From the NCBI GenBank assembly GCA_903903975.1, contig CAIVAS010000137.1, forward strand, positions 1 through 46,824: a stretch of DNA of 46,824 nt. The letters are read 5' to 3'. Under the pieces are notes generated by a model. That model was given only the letters and a program-made list of their open reading frames with translations, ran no database searches and was not told where the DNA came from. The DNA is from an uncultured Burkholderiales bacterium. GTDB lineage: Bacteria; Pseudomonadota; Gammaproteobacteria; Burkholderiales; Burkholderiaceae_E. The translations under genes and the position numbers were made by a program. Positions 19,440 to 27,763 of the stretch are shown piece after piece (within the stretch, counting starts at the first letter, position 1; every line of letters starts with the position of its first letter).

Positions 19440-21626
19440 GTGATCGCTCCGGCCACCATTGCCCGCGTGGCACTCGACCTGCCCTTGCCGGAGTTGTTCG
19501 ACTACGCCCTGTCTGCTGATTCACCGATTTGTCCGGGTGACTGGGTCATCGTGCCCTGGGGCCGCAGCCGTCGGGTCGGTCTGGTGGCGGCGCTCGCCGA
19601 CAGCACGACCGTGCCTCCCGATCGCCTGCGAGTGCTCGACGAACGATTGCCCGGCATGCCTCGTATGCCGGCCCACTGGCTCGAGCTGATCGGCTTCGGA
19701 TCCCGGTATTACCACGCCGGTTTTGGTGAGCTGGCGCTGCCGGCGGTACCCAAGCTGTTGCGCACGGTCCCGGGCGCGCGCAGCCGTGGGTCGGCGGTTG
19801 TTCGGGCACGGGAACGTTTCGCGGCAGATCTGCCCAAGCCGACTGAAGGTATCGACCATCCAGATGGTGAGCGGGTACTGACTTCCGGCCAAGCGGAGGC
19901 ACTCAGCCAGATTCAGTCCTGCACCGGGCATGCGGTTTTCCTGCTGCACGGGATCACCGGCAGCGGCAAGACCGAGGTTTATTTCCGGTGGCTTGCGGCC
20001 TTGCTGGCGCATGATCAGGCCGCGCAGGCGCTGGTGCTGGTGCCTGAGATCGCCTTGACGCCCCAGTTCGCTCAGCGCATTCGCGAGCGATTTCCGATGC
20101 TGCCGCTCGCCATCCTGCACAGCGACATGCCCGACGCCGAACGCGCCGCGCACTGGCTGGCGGCGGCCGAGGGGCGCGCCCGGATCGTGCTGGGCACCCG
20201 GCTTGCCGTGCTGGTGCCGCTGCCAGCCCTGGTGGCGGTGGTGGTCGACGAGGAGCACGATGCGTCCTTTAAGCAGCAGGAGGGGGCGCGCTACTCGGCC
20301 CGCGACCTGGCGATCGCGCTGGCCGCGCGCCGCGGCCTGCCGATCGTGCTCGGGTCGGCCACGCCGTCGCTTGAGAGCTGGCACGCCGCCCGCCGCGGCC
20401 GCTACCGGCTGGTCAGCCTGCGCGAACGCGCCTCGGGCGCGAGTTTGCCGCTGGTGCAGCGCATGGCGCTGCGCGGTGCCCGTCTGCAGCATGGTCTGAC
20501 CGATCCGGCGATCGCGGCGATCAACGAGACCGTCGCCCGTGGCGAACAGGCCCTCATCTTCCTGAATCGCCGCGGCTATGCGCCGGTCCTGAACTGCGGC
20601 GCCTGCGGCTGGCTCAGCAGGTGCGACCAGTGCGATGCCTATCGGGTCATGCATAAGGTCCCGCATCGGGTGACGCATCAGGCCACGCAGCAGGTGGGCG
20701 CTGCGACACCCGTGCGGCCAGCCTCGAGCAAGAGCGAGTCGCCGCGTTCGCAGGCTGACGCGACCCCGTCTGCCTCACCACAGCGCTATCGGTTAGTGTG
20801 TCATCACTGCGGCGCAGATCAGCCTGTACCCAGGTCTTGCCCCGAATGTGGCAATGTCGATCTGGCCGGACTCGGTCGTGGCACCCAGCGGCTTGAAGAG
20901 GGCCTGCAGTCGCTGTTTCCGAGCGCGCGCATCGGCCGGCTCGATCGCGATGTCGCTCGTCGGCGCGGCGCGGCGCAGCAGATGCTCGATGCTGCGCATG
21001 CCGGCGAGGTCGATCTGCTGGTCGGCACCCAGATGCTCGCCAAGGGTCACGACTTCCGGCGTCTCACTCTGGTGGTGGTGGTTGATGCCGACGCGGCGCT
21101 TTTTGCCGCCGACTTTCGTGCGCCCGAGCGGCTCTTTGCCACGCTGATGCAGGTGGCCGGGCGTGCCGGGCGCCATCATGCCGCCAGCCGGGTGCTGATC
21201 CAGACACGCTTTCCGGAGCATCCGGTGTTCGTCGCCCTCGCCGCCCACAACTTCGATCGCTTCGCCGCCGACCAGCTCACCGAACGCGAGCAGGCCAGCC
21301 TGCCGCCCTTCGTGCATCAGGCGCTGCTGACGGTGCAGGCCCGATCGGCCGACGACACCATCGCCTTCCTGGCTGATGCCCGACACCGGCTGCTGTCGGC
21401 CGACACCGATCCGCCGATTCCCGACACCGTGCTGGCCGCGCTCACCGTCTGCGACCCGGTACCGATGCCGCTCGCCCAGATGCGCGGCCTGGCCCGTGCG
21501 CAGATGCTGGTCGAGTCGCCGTCGCGCCCGGCGCTGCATGCCGCGCTTGGCCCCTGGCTGGCCGCGCTGCGTGCCCAGCGCCATGCGGCGCGCTGGCAGC
21601 TGGTCGTCGATCCGCTTGAAATCTGA
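19440..21626 (+). CDS. priA: Primosomal replication protein N' (PriA helicase)
   Basis: Replication-restart 3'-to-5' helicase, 728 aa, GTG start. The DNA-binding N-terminus opens ARVALDLPLPELFDYAL. Walker A GITGSGKT is at residues 171-178 and DEEHD at 270-274. Eight zinc-binding cysteines are present: C386, C389, C395, C398, C454, C457, C467 and C470. Between the fourth and fifth, about 41 more residues are found than in E. coli PriA (roughly 407-449), rich in Ser, Pro, Ala, Gln and His. The helicase C-terminal motifs GTQMLAKGHDF and QVAGRAGR follow normally. It is 24 bp upstream of the rep-type helicase gene. Confidence 0.96.
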   Translation: MIAPATIARVALDLPLPELFDYALSADSPICPGDWVIVPWGRSRRVGLVAALADSTTVPPDRLRVLDERLPGMPRMPAHWLELIGFGSRYYHAGFGELALPAVPKLLRTVPGARSRGSAVVRARERFAADLPKPTEGIDHPDGERVLTSGQAEALSQIQSCTGHAVFLLHGITGSGKTEVYFRWLAALLAHDQAAQALVLVPEIALTPQFAQRIRERFPMLPLAILHSDMPDAERAAHWLAAAEGRARIVLGTRLAVLVPLPALVAVVVDEEHDASFKQQEGARYSARDLAIALAARRGLPIVLGSATPSLESWHAARRGRYRLVSLRERASGASLPLVQRMALRGARLQHGLTDPAIAAINETVARGEQALIFLNRRGYAPVLNCGACGWLSRCDQCDAYRVMHKVPHRVTHQATQQVGAATPVRPASSKSESPRSQADATPSASPQRYRLVCHHCGADQPVPRSCPECGNVDLAGLGRGTQRLEEGLQSLFPSARIGRLDRDVARRRGAAQQMLDAAHAGEVDLLVGTQMLAKGHDFRRLTLVVVVDADAALFAADFRAPERLFATLMQVAGRAGRHHAASRVLIQTRFPEHPVFVALAAHNFDRFAADQLTEREQASLPPFVHQALLTVQARSADDTIAFLADARHRLLSADTDPPIPDTVLAALTVCDPVPMPLAQMRGLARAQMLVESPSRPALHAALGPWLAALRAQRHAARWQLVVDPLEI

Positions 21627-21650
21627 CGTGATGCCATCCACCGGGACACT

Positions 21651-23654
21651 ATGATCGACACCCTCAATGAGGCGCAGCGCGAGGCTGTCCGATATCTCGA
21701 TGGTCCCTGCCTGGTGATTGCCGGTGCCGGCAGCGGCAAGACCCGGGTGATCACCCGCAAGATCGTCCATCTGATCGACAGCGGCGTCACGTCCCGGGCG
21801 ATTGCCGCGATCACCTTTACCAACAAGGCGGCCCAGGAGATGGCCGCGCGCCTGAAGGAGATGGTCAGTCTGCGTGAAAGCGATCGGCCGCTGGTCTCGA
21901 CCTTTCATTCGCTAGGCGTGCAGATGCTGCGCGAAGACGGCGCATCGATCGGCCTGAAGAAGGCGTTTTCGATTCTGGATGCCGATGATGCCGGCTCGAT
22001 CATCGCGCAGCTGGTGGGCACCACCGACCGCAAGGTGGCGCGCGCGGTTCAAAGTCAGATCTCGCTCTGGAAGAACGCCGGCCTGGAGCCCGACGAGGCC
22101 GCGGCTTCGGCCCGCGACAACCAGGCACATGCCGCAGCGCACGCCTATCGCGACTATGCCGCCACCCTCAAGGGCTATCAGGCGGTCGACTTCGACGACC
22201 TGATCGGCCTGCCGCTGCACATGCTGCGCACCCAGCCCGAAGTGACCGAACGATGGCAGAACCGCCTGCGCTATCTGCTGGTCGACGAATACCAGGACAC
22301 CAATGCCACGCAATACGAGCTGCTCAGGCGCCTGGTCGGCCCGCGGGCCGCGTTCACCGCGGTCGGCGACGACGATCAGTCGATCTATGGCTGGCGGGGT
22401 GCGACGCTCGAAAATCTGCGGCGCCTGACGGTCGATTTTCCGAAGCTCAAGGTGATCAAGCTCGAGCAGAACTACCGCTCGAGCCGCAACATCCTGACCG
22501 CGGCCAACCAGCTGATCGCCAACAACCCCAAGCTGCATGAAAAGCGCCTCTGGTCGGAGCTCGGAGTGGGTGATCCGGTGCGGGTGGTGCCGATGGACGA
22601 CGATGAGACCGAGGCCGAGTCGATTGCGATGCGCCTGCAGTCATTGCGCTTTGAGCGCCGCGGCAAGTTCTCGGACTATGCGGTGCTTTATCGCGGCAAC
22701 CATCAGGCGCGGATCATCGAGCAGGCGCTGCGCAAGGAGAAGATTCCGTATGTGCTGTCGGGCGGCCAGTCGTGGTTCGAGCGCGCCGAGATTCGCGATG
22801 TGATCGCCTGGCTGCGCCTGCTGGCCAATGACGACGACGACCCGGCTTTCATCCGATCGATCACCACGCCCAAGCGCGGCATCGGCGCCCAGACCCTGCA
22901 GGCGCTGGGCAACTATGCGGCGCAGCGCCAGCGCTCGATGTTCGCAGCGCTCTTCGAGAGCGGCGCCGAGTCGCATCTGCCGGCGCGTCAGATCGGGCCA
23001 CTGCGCGAGTTCGGCGAGTTCGTCAACCGGATCGGCTGGCGGGCCAAGAAAGAGCCGCCGGGCGAGCTGCTCGGGGAGTTGCTCAAGGCCATCGACTATC
23101 ACGAGCACCTGCTGGCGACCTGCGATGAACGCCAGGCCAGCCAGCGCTGGCAGAGCGTCACCGATTTTGTCGCCTGGATTGCCAAGCGTGGCGAGGAGGA
23201 CGGCAAGACGCTGATCGAGCTGGCCCAGACGATCGCGCTGCTGTCGCGTCTGGATGGCAAGGATGCCGATGCCGACGCGGTGCGCCTGACCACGGTCCAT
23301 GCCTCGAAGGGTCTGGAGTTTCCGCATGTCTTTATCGCCGGCTGCGAGGAAGGTCTGATGCCGCATTCCGGCGATGCCAAGGTCGACGGCGAAGAGGGCG
23401 AGGAGGCTGATGCGCCGCAGCAGCGGATCGAGGAGGAACGGCGCCTGATGTATGTGGCGGTGACACGCGCGCAGCGCACGCTGACCATCAGCTGGTGTCG
23501 CGAGCGCAAACGCGCCAAGAGCACGCTGGCCCGGTTGCCCTCGCGTTTCATCGAAGAGATGAAGCTCGATGCCCAGGGCGGTGCGTCGGCGGTGGTGAGC
23601 ACCGAGTCGGCCAAGCAGCGTCTGGCGGCACTCAAGGGGCTGCTCAAGCCCTGA
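21651..23654 (+). CDS. rep: UvrD/Rep-family ATP-dependent DNA helicase, Rep type
   Basis: Superfamily 1 3'-to-5' helicase, 667 aa, close in length to E. coli Rep. Motif I GAGSGKT is at residues 25-31, motif II DEYQDTN at 212-218 and motif III GDDDQSIYGWRGA at 239-251. The segment LVSTFHSLGVQMLREDG resembles Rep more than UvrD, and the C-terminus carries RLTTVHASKGLEFPHVF and the EERRLMYVAVTRAQ motif VI. Following priA directly, it probably acts with it in clearing and restarting replication forks. The C-terminus lacks the long tail found in UvrD. Confidence 0.93.
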   Translation: MIDTLNEAQREAVRYLDGPCLVIAGAGSGKTRVITRKIVHLIDSGVTSRAIAAITFTNKAAQEMAARLKEMVSLRESDRPLVSTFHSLGVQMLREDGASIGLKKAFSILDADDAGSIIAQLVGTTDRKVARAVQSQISLWKNAGLEPDEAAASARDNQAHAAAHAYRDYAATLKGYQAVDFDDLIGLPLHMLRTQPEVTERWQNRLRYLLVDEYQDTNATQYELLRRLVGPRAAFTAVGDDDQSIYGWRGATLENLRRLTVDFPKLKVIKLEQNYRSSRNILTAANQLIANNPKLHEKRLWSELGVGDPVRVVPMDDDETEAESIAMRLQSLRFERRGKFSDYAVLYRGNHQARIIEQALRKEKIPYVLSGGQSWFERAEIRDVIAWLRLLANDDDDPAFIRSITTPKRGIGAQTLQALGNYAAQRQRSMFAALFESGAESHLPARQIGPLREFGEFVNRIGWRAKKEPPGELLGELLKAIDYHEHLLATCDERQASQRWQSVTDFVAWIAKRGEEDGKTLIELAQTIALLSRLDGKDADADAVRLTTVHASKGLEFPHVFIAGCEEGLMPHSGDAKVDGEEGEEADAPQQRIEEERRLMYVAVTRAQRTLTISWCRERKRAKSTLARLPSRFIEEMKLDAQGGASAVVSTESAKQRLAALKGLLKP

Positions 23655-23731
23655 AGCGGGGGGCCTATGCACGCGGTTCCGAGAGCCTGAGAGTTCGAGG
23701 CCCCGAGGCTGAAGCAAGGGCCGGAAACGAC

Positions 23732-23755
23732 AAGGCCGCGACAGAGCGCGGCCTT
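23732..23755. terminator. Hairpin between convergent rep and cytochrome genes
   Basis: AAGGCCGCG (23732-23740) pairs perfectly with CGCGGCCTT (23747-23755) around ACAGAG. It lies in the gap between two convergent genes and can fold in either transcript, so a shared bidirectional terminator is likely, although T-runs are weak on both sides. Confidence 0.65.
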
Positions 23756-23781
23756 GGCTGGTCAGCGAGACGCAGACCGCT

Positions 23782-24666
23782 TTACTTGGCGGCAGCCACC
23801 ATGTACTGGACCGCAGCTTTGATGTCGTCGTCGCTGGCGCCCGAGCCGCCCCTGGGCGGCATGGCGTTCTTGCCCTTGATGACCGAGGTATAGAGCGTGT
23901 CCATACCGGTGGCAATCCGCGGTGCCCAGGCAGCCTTGTCGCCGAACTTGGGCGCGCCGGCCACACCGGCCGCGTGGCAGGCCATGCAGATCGAGTCGTA
24001 GAGTTTCTTGCCGGCATCGGATGACGGCGCGGCGGCGGCTGTAACCGCTGCGACCACCACCGGGGCTGCCGCTGCTGCGGCCGCCGGAGCGGTTGCCGCC
24101 GGCATCGGTGCGGCGGCGGCGGGTGCTGCCGCCGCCATGGGCGCCGCTGCAGGAGCGGCCGCCGCAGGTGCCGCCGCAGCAGGTGCCTGCGGTTCGGCAA
24201 AAGTCGCGCCGGCTTTGTTCGTCATGTAGACCACCGCGCGACCGATCTCGGTATCGTCGTATTCGCCGCCGCCCTGAGCCGACATCGCGTTCTTGCCCTT
24301 GAGCGCAGAGGTCAGCAGCGCGTCATAGCCGGTCTTGATCCGCGGCGCCCAGGCAGCCGCATCGCCGAACTTGGGTGCGCCGGCGACACCGGCTGCATGG
24401 CAGGCCGAGCATTGTGCGGTGTAGACCGTCTCGCCCGAGCGCAGCACTTTGGGCGCACTGGCGTCTTTCAGCTCGAAATAGGCAACTGGCTTGATCCGGG
24501 CATCGATCGCCTCGGCTGACATCGAATCGGTGCCGGCGCCGGTGCGCTTGCCTGAGTTGACGTAGCTGACCAGCAGCACGATCACAAGGATCGGGACGAT
24601 CAGGGACAGGACAACGACAGTGATCAGTTGGCCGGGGGTCTTGATGAAGCTTGAATGCTCACTCAT
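23782..24666 (-). CDS. Membrane-anchored dihaem c5-type cytochrome
   Basis: Periplasmic electron carrier tethered by an N-terminal helix (about residues 14-35), 294 aa from the ATG at 24666, which has AGGA upstream. There are two c-type haem domains: C86-S-A-C89-H90 with likely axial M128, and C227-M-A-C230-H231 with M269. The two domains share a nearly identical stretch beginning CHAAGVAGAPKFGD and ending AAWAPRI, pointing to internal duplication. They are joined by an Ala/Pro-rich linker of about 60 residues (157-215). Its partners are probably terminal oxidases or the bc1 complex, which is inference. A TATACT on the minus strand (24722-24727) is a good -10 candidate. Confidence 0.92.
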   Translation of the reverse strand: MSEHSSFIKTPGQLITVVVLSLIVPILVIVLLVSYVNSGKRTGAGTDSMSAEAIDARIKPVAYFELKDASAPKVLRSGETVYTAQCSACHAAGVAGAPKFGDAAAWAPRIKTGYDALLTSALKGKNAMSAQGGGEYDDTEIGRAVVYMTNKAGATFAEPQAPAAAAPAAAAPAAAPMAAAAPAAAAPMPAATAPAAAAAAAPVVVAAVTAAAAPSSDAGKKLYDSICMACHAAGVAGAPKFGDKAAWAPRIATGMDTLYTSVIKGKNAMPPRGGSGASDDDIKAAVQYMVAAAK

Positions 24667-24769
24667 GCGGTTTTCCTGAGGCGCTGACGCGCGTGCCACA
24701 TCGGGCGGTTGCAAAGCGCAAAGTATAGCTGGAAGCATGTTTGCGCTGCAGCATTCGGCTGTGACAGGC

Positions 24770-24775
24770 TACAAT
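24770..24775 (+). promoter_or_regulatory. -10 box of the tRNA-Arg promoter
   Basis: TACAAT at 24770-24775 ends ten bases before the mature tRNA 5' end, the expected place for a stable RNA promoter. The -35 region is not close to consensus. Confidence 0.4.
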
Positions 24776-24785
24776 TACCGACTAC

Positions 24786-24861
24786 GCGCCCGTAGCTCAG
24801 GGGATAGAGTATTGGCCTCCGAAGCCAAGGGTCGCACGTTCGATTCGTGCCGGGCGCGCCA
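24786..24861 (+). tRNA. tRNA-Arg (CCG)
   Basis: A full cloverleaf can be drawn. The acceptor stem GCGCCCG pairs with CGGGCGC, the anticodon stem is TTGGC/GCCAA with loop CTCCGAA, giving anticodon CCG, and the T arm is GCACG-TTCGATT-CGTGC. The CCA end is encoded (24859-24861). It reads CGG arginine codons. No integrase or element lies next to its 3' end. Confidence 0.95.
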
Positions 24862-24968
24862 GTTTTCGTTTTCCCCTCGTTCTGCGTCCGAGGCCCAGGC
24901 GTCATGCAGACGGTGCCGGCCGGCGCACTCGCTTACTTTTCTATTCTTACTGCGCGGCGCGTTTTCAA

Positions 24969-26216
24969 TTGAAACCCGGGATCAGCACCCGTATCCTCCA
25001 CGCCGACCGGCTCGCCGGCAGTGAGCACGACGCGGTCCACAAGCCGCTCCATGTGGCGGCCACTTACGCCTACCCGAATGCACGGGCGCTGGCCGACGTC
25101 TTTCAGGGACGCCAGTCGGGCTATGTCTATTCGCGTCAGGGCAACCCGACCGGCGCAGCGCTCGAATCCAAGATCTCAATGATGGAAGGCGCAGCCGGTA
25201 CGGTGGTGTTTTCCACCGGCATGTCGGCAATCGCCGCCATGATGATCTCGCTGCTGCGCGCAGGCGATCATGTGGTGTCGAGCCAGTTTCTGTTCGGCAA
25301 CACCAGTTCGCTCTTTCACACGCTGCTTGGCATGGGCATCGAGATGAGCTTCGTCGATGCCACCGATGTCGACCAGGTGAGTGCGGCCATTCGCCCGACC
25401 ACCCGCATGGTGTTTGTCGAGACCATCGCCAATCCGCGCACCCAGGTCGCCGACCTCGCCGGCATCGGTGCGCTGTGCCAATCGCGCGGCGTGCTCTATG
25501 TGGTCGACAGCACGCTCACCACGCCGCATCTGTTTCGCGCCAGCGATGTGAAGGCCGGGCTGGTGATTCACTCGCTCACCAAGGGCATCAGCGGTCACGG
25601 TAATGCGCTCGGCGGCTCGGTGAGCGATACCGGCCTTTTCGACTGGCGCGGCTTTCCGAACATTGCCGAAGCCTACAAGCAGCTCGACCCGAGGGTCTGG
25701 GGACTGCAGCAGATCCGCAAGAAGGGGCTGCGCGACATCGGCGCCACCCTGCGGGCCGAGGATGCGCACCGCATCGCGGTGGGCGCCGAGACCCTCGCGC
25801 TGCGCATCGAGCGCAGCAACGACAATGCGCTGACACTTGCCCGCTGGCTCGAATCGCAGCCGCAGGTGGGGCGGGTCCACTATCCCGGCTTGGCCAGCCA
25901 TGCCCAGCATGCCCGTGCCGCCGAGCTTTTCGGCGGTCGCTTCGGCAGCCTGATCGGCTTCGAGCTGCGCCCCGACATCGACACCTTTGCGTTTCTGGAT
26001 GCGCTTCGGCTGGTGATTCTTTCAAGCCATCTGTCCGACAACCGCACGCTGGCGATTCCAGTGGCGCACACGATCTTTTACGAGATGGGTGCCGAACGCC
26101 GGGCCTCGATGGGCATTGCCGAAGGGCTGATCCGCCTGTCGGTCGGCATCGAAGAATGCGCCGATCTTCGCGACGATCTGGCGCAGGCGCTCGGCCAATT
26201 CCCGGCCCTGGTCTGA
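24969..26216 (+). CDS. Cys/Met-metabolism PLP enzyme (cystathionine gamma-synthase family)
   Basis: Pyridoxal-phosphate enzyme of the Cys/Met metabolism family, 415 aa. The PLP lysine is K205 in HSLTKGISGHGNALGG, D180 pairs with the pyridine nitrogen (VVDSTLTTP), and the phosphate-binding GYVYSRQGNPT lies near residues 51-61. The family includes cystathionine gamma-synthase, O-acyl-homoserine sulfhydrylase and methionine gamma-lyase; which reaction applies is not clear. The frame begins with TTG and no good ribosome site is visible, so the start is uncertain. It stands alone after tRNA-Arg. Confidence 0.87.
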   Translation: MKPGISTRILHADRLAGSEHDAVHKPLHVAATYAYPNARALADVFQGRQSGYVYSRQGNPTGAALESKISMMEGAAGTVVFSTGMSAIAAMMISLLRAGDHVVSSQFLFGNTSSLFHTLLGMGIEMSFVDATDVDQVSAAIRPTTRMVFVETIANPRTQVADLAGIGALCQSRGVLYVVDSTLTTPHLFRASDVKAGLVIHSLTKGISGHGNALGGSVSDTGLFDWRGFPNIAEAYKQLDPRVWGLQQIRKKGLRDIGATLRAEDAHRIAVGAETLALRIERSNDNALTLARWLESQPQVGRVHYPGLASHAQHARAAELFGGRFGSLIGFELRPDIDTFAFLDALRLVILSSHLSDNRTLAIPVAHTIFYEMGAERRASMGIAEGLIRLSVGIEECADLRDDLAQALGQFPALV

Positions 26217-26309
26217 CCCGCACCGATCTGAAATTCGGACCGCGACGTCGCGCGCAGGCGTCGATCATCGTAGAGTGCGCGGCAATGGCACTCCCCCGGA
26301 CCCCGACTC

Positions 26310-27116
26310 ATGCTGACTTTCCCAAGACTGGCCGGCGCAGCCGTGTTCGCAGTACCGTTCCTGGCAGTGCCATTATTTGCTGTGCCGCTTGCCCTGGCAG
26401 CCTTGTTCGCCAGTCAGCCCGCTCAGGCGCAAACCGCCTTTCCTGATCACTTCGTTGGAGAGGTCGGCGGTGCGGCTTACCTGAAGTCGGGCATCGTCAA
26501 GGGGGACGCCACCTCGACGCTGGCGTTGCCCTATGTCTATGGCGATTACGGCCGCTTCTTCGGTCGCATCGATACCTTCGGCGTCAAGACGCTGGCGATG
26601 GGCTGGGGTCATCTCGAACTGGTGGGCCGCGTCAATACCGAAGGCTTTCGCACCGATACCGTCGCCCTGCGGGGCCTGAGCGACCGCCGCAATCCGGTGC
26701 CGCTCGGCGTGGGCACCTTTCAGCGCACCCCGATTGGCGGCTTCTTTTTTTATGCGATGCACGATGTGACCTCGGGCGGCATGCTGGCCGAGGCGACCTG
26801 GGGCACGAAGCTCGAGGCCGGCTGGGCGACCTTCTATCCGCTGGTCAGTCTCGAGTACCGCAGCAGCGCCTATGTGAACTATCTCTATGGCGTGACGCCT
26901 GGCGAGTCGGCGGCAAGCGGCTACGCCGCCTACAGCCCAGGCGCATCGGTCGTGCCGCTGGTGGGCCTGGCGGCTAGCGTTCCGATTGCCGGTGACTGGG
27001 CCCTGCAGCTGCAGCTTCGTCATCGCTGGTTCGATTCGGCGATCACCAACAGCCCGATCGTCAGCGCCCGCACCCAGCAGACCGGCAATATCGCGATCAC
27101 TTACGAGTTCAAGTAG
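26310..27116 (+). CDS. MipA/OmpV family outer-membrane protein
   Basis: Outer-membrane beta-barrel of the MipA/OmpV family, 268 aa. A long signal peptide (about residues 1-41) ends PAQAQ. The barrel shows alternating hydrophobic strands, the family motif YGVTPGESAASGYAAYSPGA (about residues 193-212), and ends with Phe-Lys after an aromatic-rich last strand. Members act in peptidoglycan enzyme scaffolding or as small-molecule channels; which applies is unknown. It converges with the CinA-family gene across a shared inverted repeat. Confidence 0.85.
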   Translation: MLTFPRLAGAAVFAVPFLAVPLFAVPLALAALFASQPAQAQTAFPDHFVGEVGGAAYLKSGIVKGDATSTLALPYVYGDYGRFFGRIDTFGVKTLAMGWGHLELVGRVNTEGFRTDTVALRGLSDRRNPVPLGVGTFQRTPIGGFFFYAMHDVTSGGMLAEATWGTKLEAGWATFYPLVSLEYRSSAYVNYLYGVTPGESAASGYAAYSPGASVVPLVGLAASVPIAGDWALQLQLRHRWFDSAITNSPIVSARTQQTGNIAITYEFK

Positions 27117-27124
27117 GCACGCCG

Positions 27125-27191
27125 AGCGGGCGCTGACACGCAGCGCAGGTGCGACGCCTTGGGCGCTTTGCTCAGCGCGTCAGCGCCCGCT
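27125..27191. terminator. 13-bp inverted repeat at a convergent gene end
   Basis: AGCGGGCGCTGAC (27125-27137) is perfectly complementary to GTCAGCGCCCGCT (27179-27191), with a 41-base spacer. The right arm lies within the last codons of the minus-strand CinA-family gene. It may stop or stabilise both convergent transcripts; no T-run follows. Confidence 0.5.
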
Positions 27192-27660
27192 GCAGCAAGT
27201 CGAGTGCGGCCATCGAGAAGGCGCGCATGTTGCCCACGCGATCGGCGCTGCCGGTTTCAAGCGTGATGGCCAGCTCGAAGCCGCTGCGGTGGCTCACTGC
27301 CAGGCAACTGTGGCCGGCGGCATCGCCATAGCCGTTGCCGGTCGGCCCGCTTGCGCCGGTCTCGGACAGGCCCCAGTCGGCGTCGAGCCGCTCGCGCGCG
27401 GTGCGGGCGAGCATCAGCGCATAGGGCTCGGAGGACGAGCGCACGCCCTTCATGTCGACATCGGCCATACCCATCAGCATTCGGCGTGCGGGTCGGGTAT
27501 AGACCACCGCGCCAGCCTTGAAATAGGCCGATGCACCCGGGATGGCGAGCAGCGAGGCCGCGATCAGGCCGCCTGCCGAGGACTCGGCCACCGACACGGT
27601 TTCGTTGCGGTCTTTGAGCAGTTGCGCGGTGCGTGCGGCAAGGGGCAGCAGGGTATCCAT
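27172..27660 (-). CDS. CinA-family nicotinamide-nucleotide amidohydrolase
   Basis: Stand-alone CinA C-terminal domain, 162 aa. Such proteins (PncC type) hydrolyse nicotinamide mononucleotide to nicotinic acid mononucleotide and ammonia in NAD recycling. The motif VSVAESSAGGLIAASLLAIPGAS (about residues 23-45) and the later TGASGPTGNGYG (about 101-112) are the family hallmarks. GGAGA precedes the ATG closely. Upstream lies a 20-bp motif that recurs before the TTC38-type gene. Confidence 0.88.
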   Translation of the reverse strand: MDTLLPLAARTAQLLKDRNETVSVAESSAGGLIAASLLAIPGASAYFKAGAVVYTRPARRMLMGMADVDMKGVRSSSEPYALMLARTARERLDADWGLSETGASGPTGNGYGDAAGHSCLAVSHRSGFELAITLETGSADRVGNMRAFSMAALDLLQRALTR

Positions 27661-27710
27661 GGGGTCTCCGAGTGGTGTGCATGAGCGCCAGCCGCTGTGC
27701 GGGCTGTTGG

Positions 27711-27730
27711 CCGATCTGCCAAGCTAGCAC
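27711..27730 (-). promoter_or_regulatory. Shared upstream motif, copy 1 (CinA-family gene)
   Basis: On the minus strand this reads GTGCTAGCTTGGCAGATCGG. A copy with 18 of 20 identical bases lies at 29098-29117 before the TTC38-type gene. TGCTAGCTT resembles an extended -10 element, so both may be promoters of one class, or a common operator. The function is inferred from repetition and position only. Confidence 0.4.
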
Positions 27731-27763
27731 GGCGAGTGGCGTCCGATTGCAAGCGACTTGCGA

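Noticed and set aside
24008-24229. Ala-rich plus-strand frame
   Set aside because: It is antisense to the Ala/Pro linker of the cytochrome gene; low-complexity sequence keeps several frames open.
24786-24968. tRNA-Arg as an integration site of a mobile element
   Set aside because: No integrase, no repeated tRNA 3' end and ordinary genes downstream.
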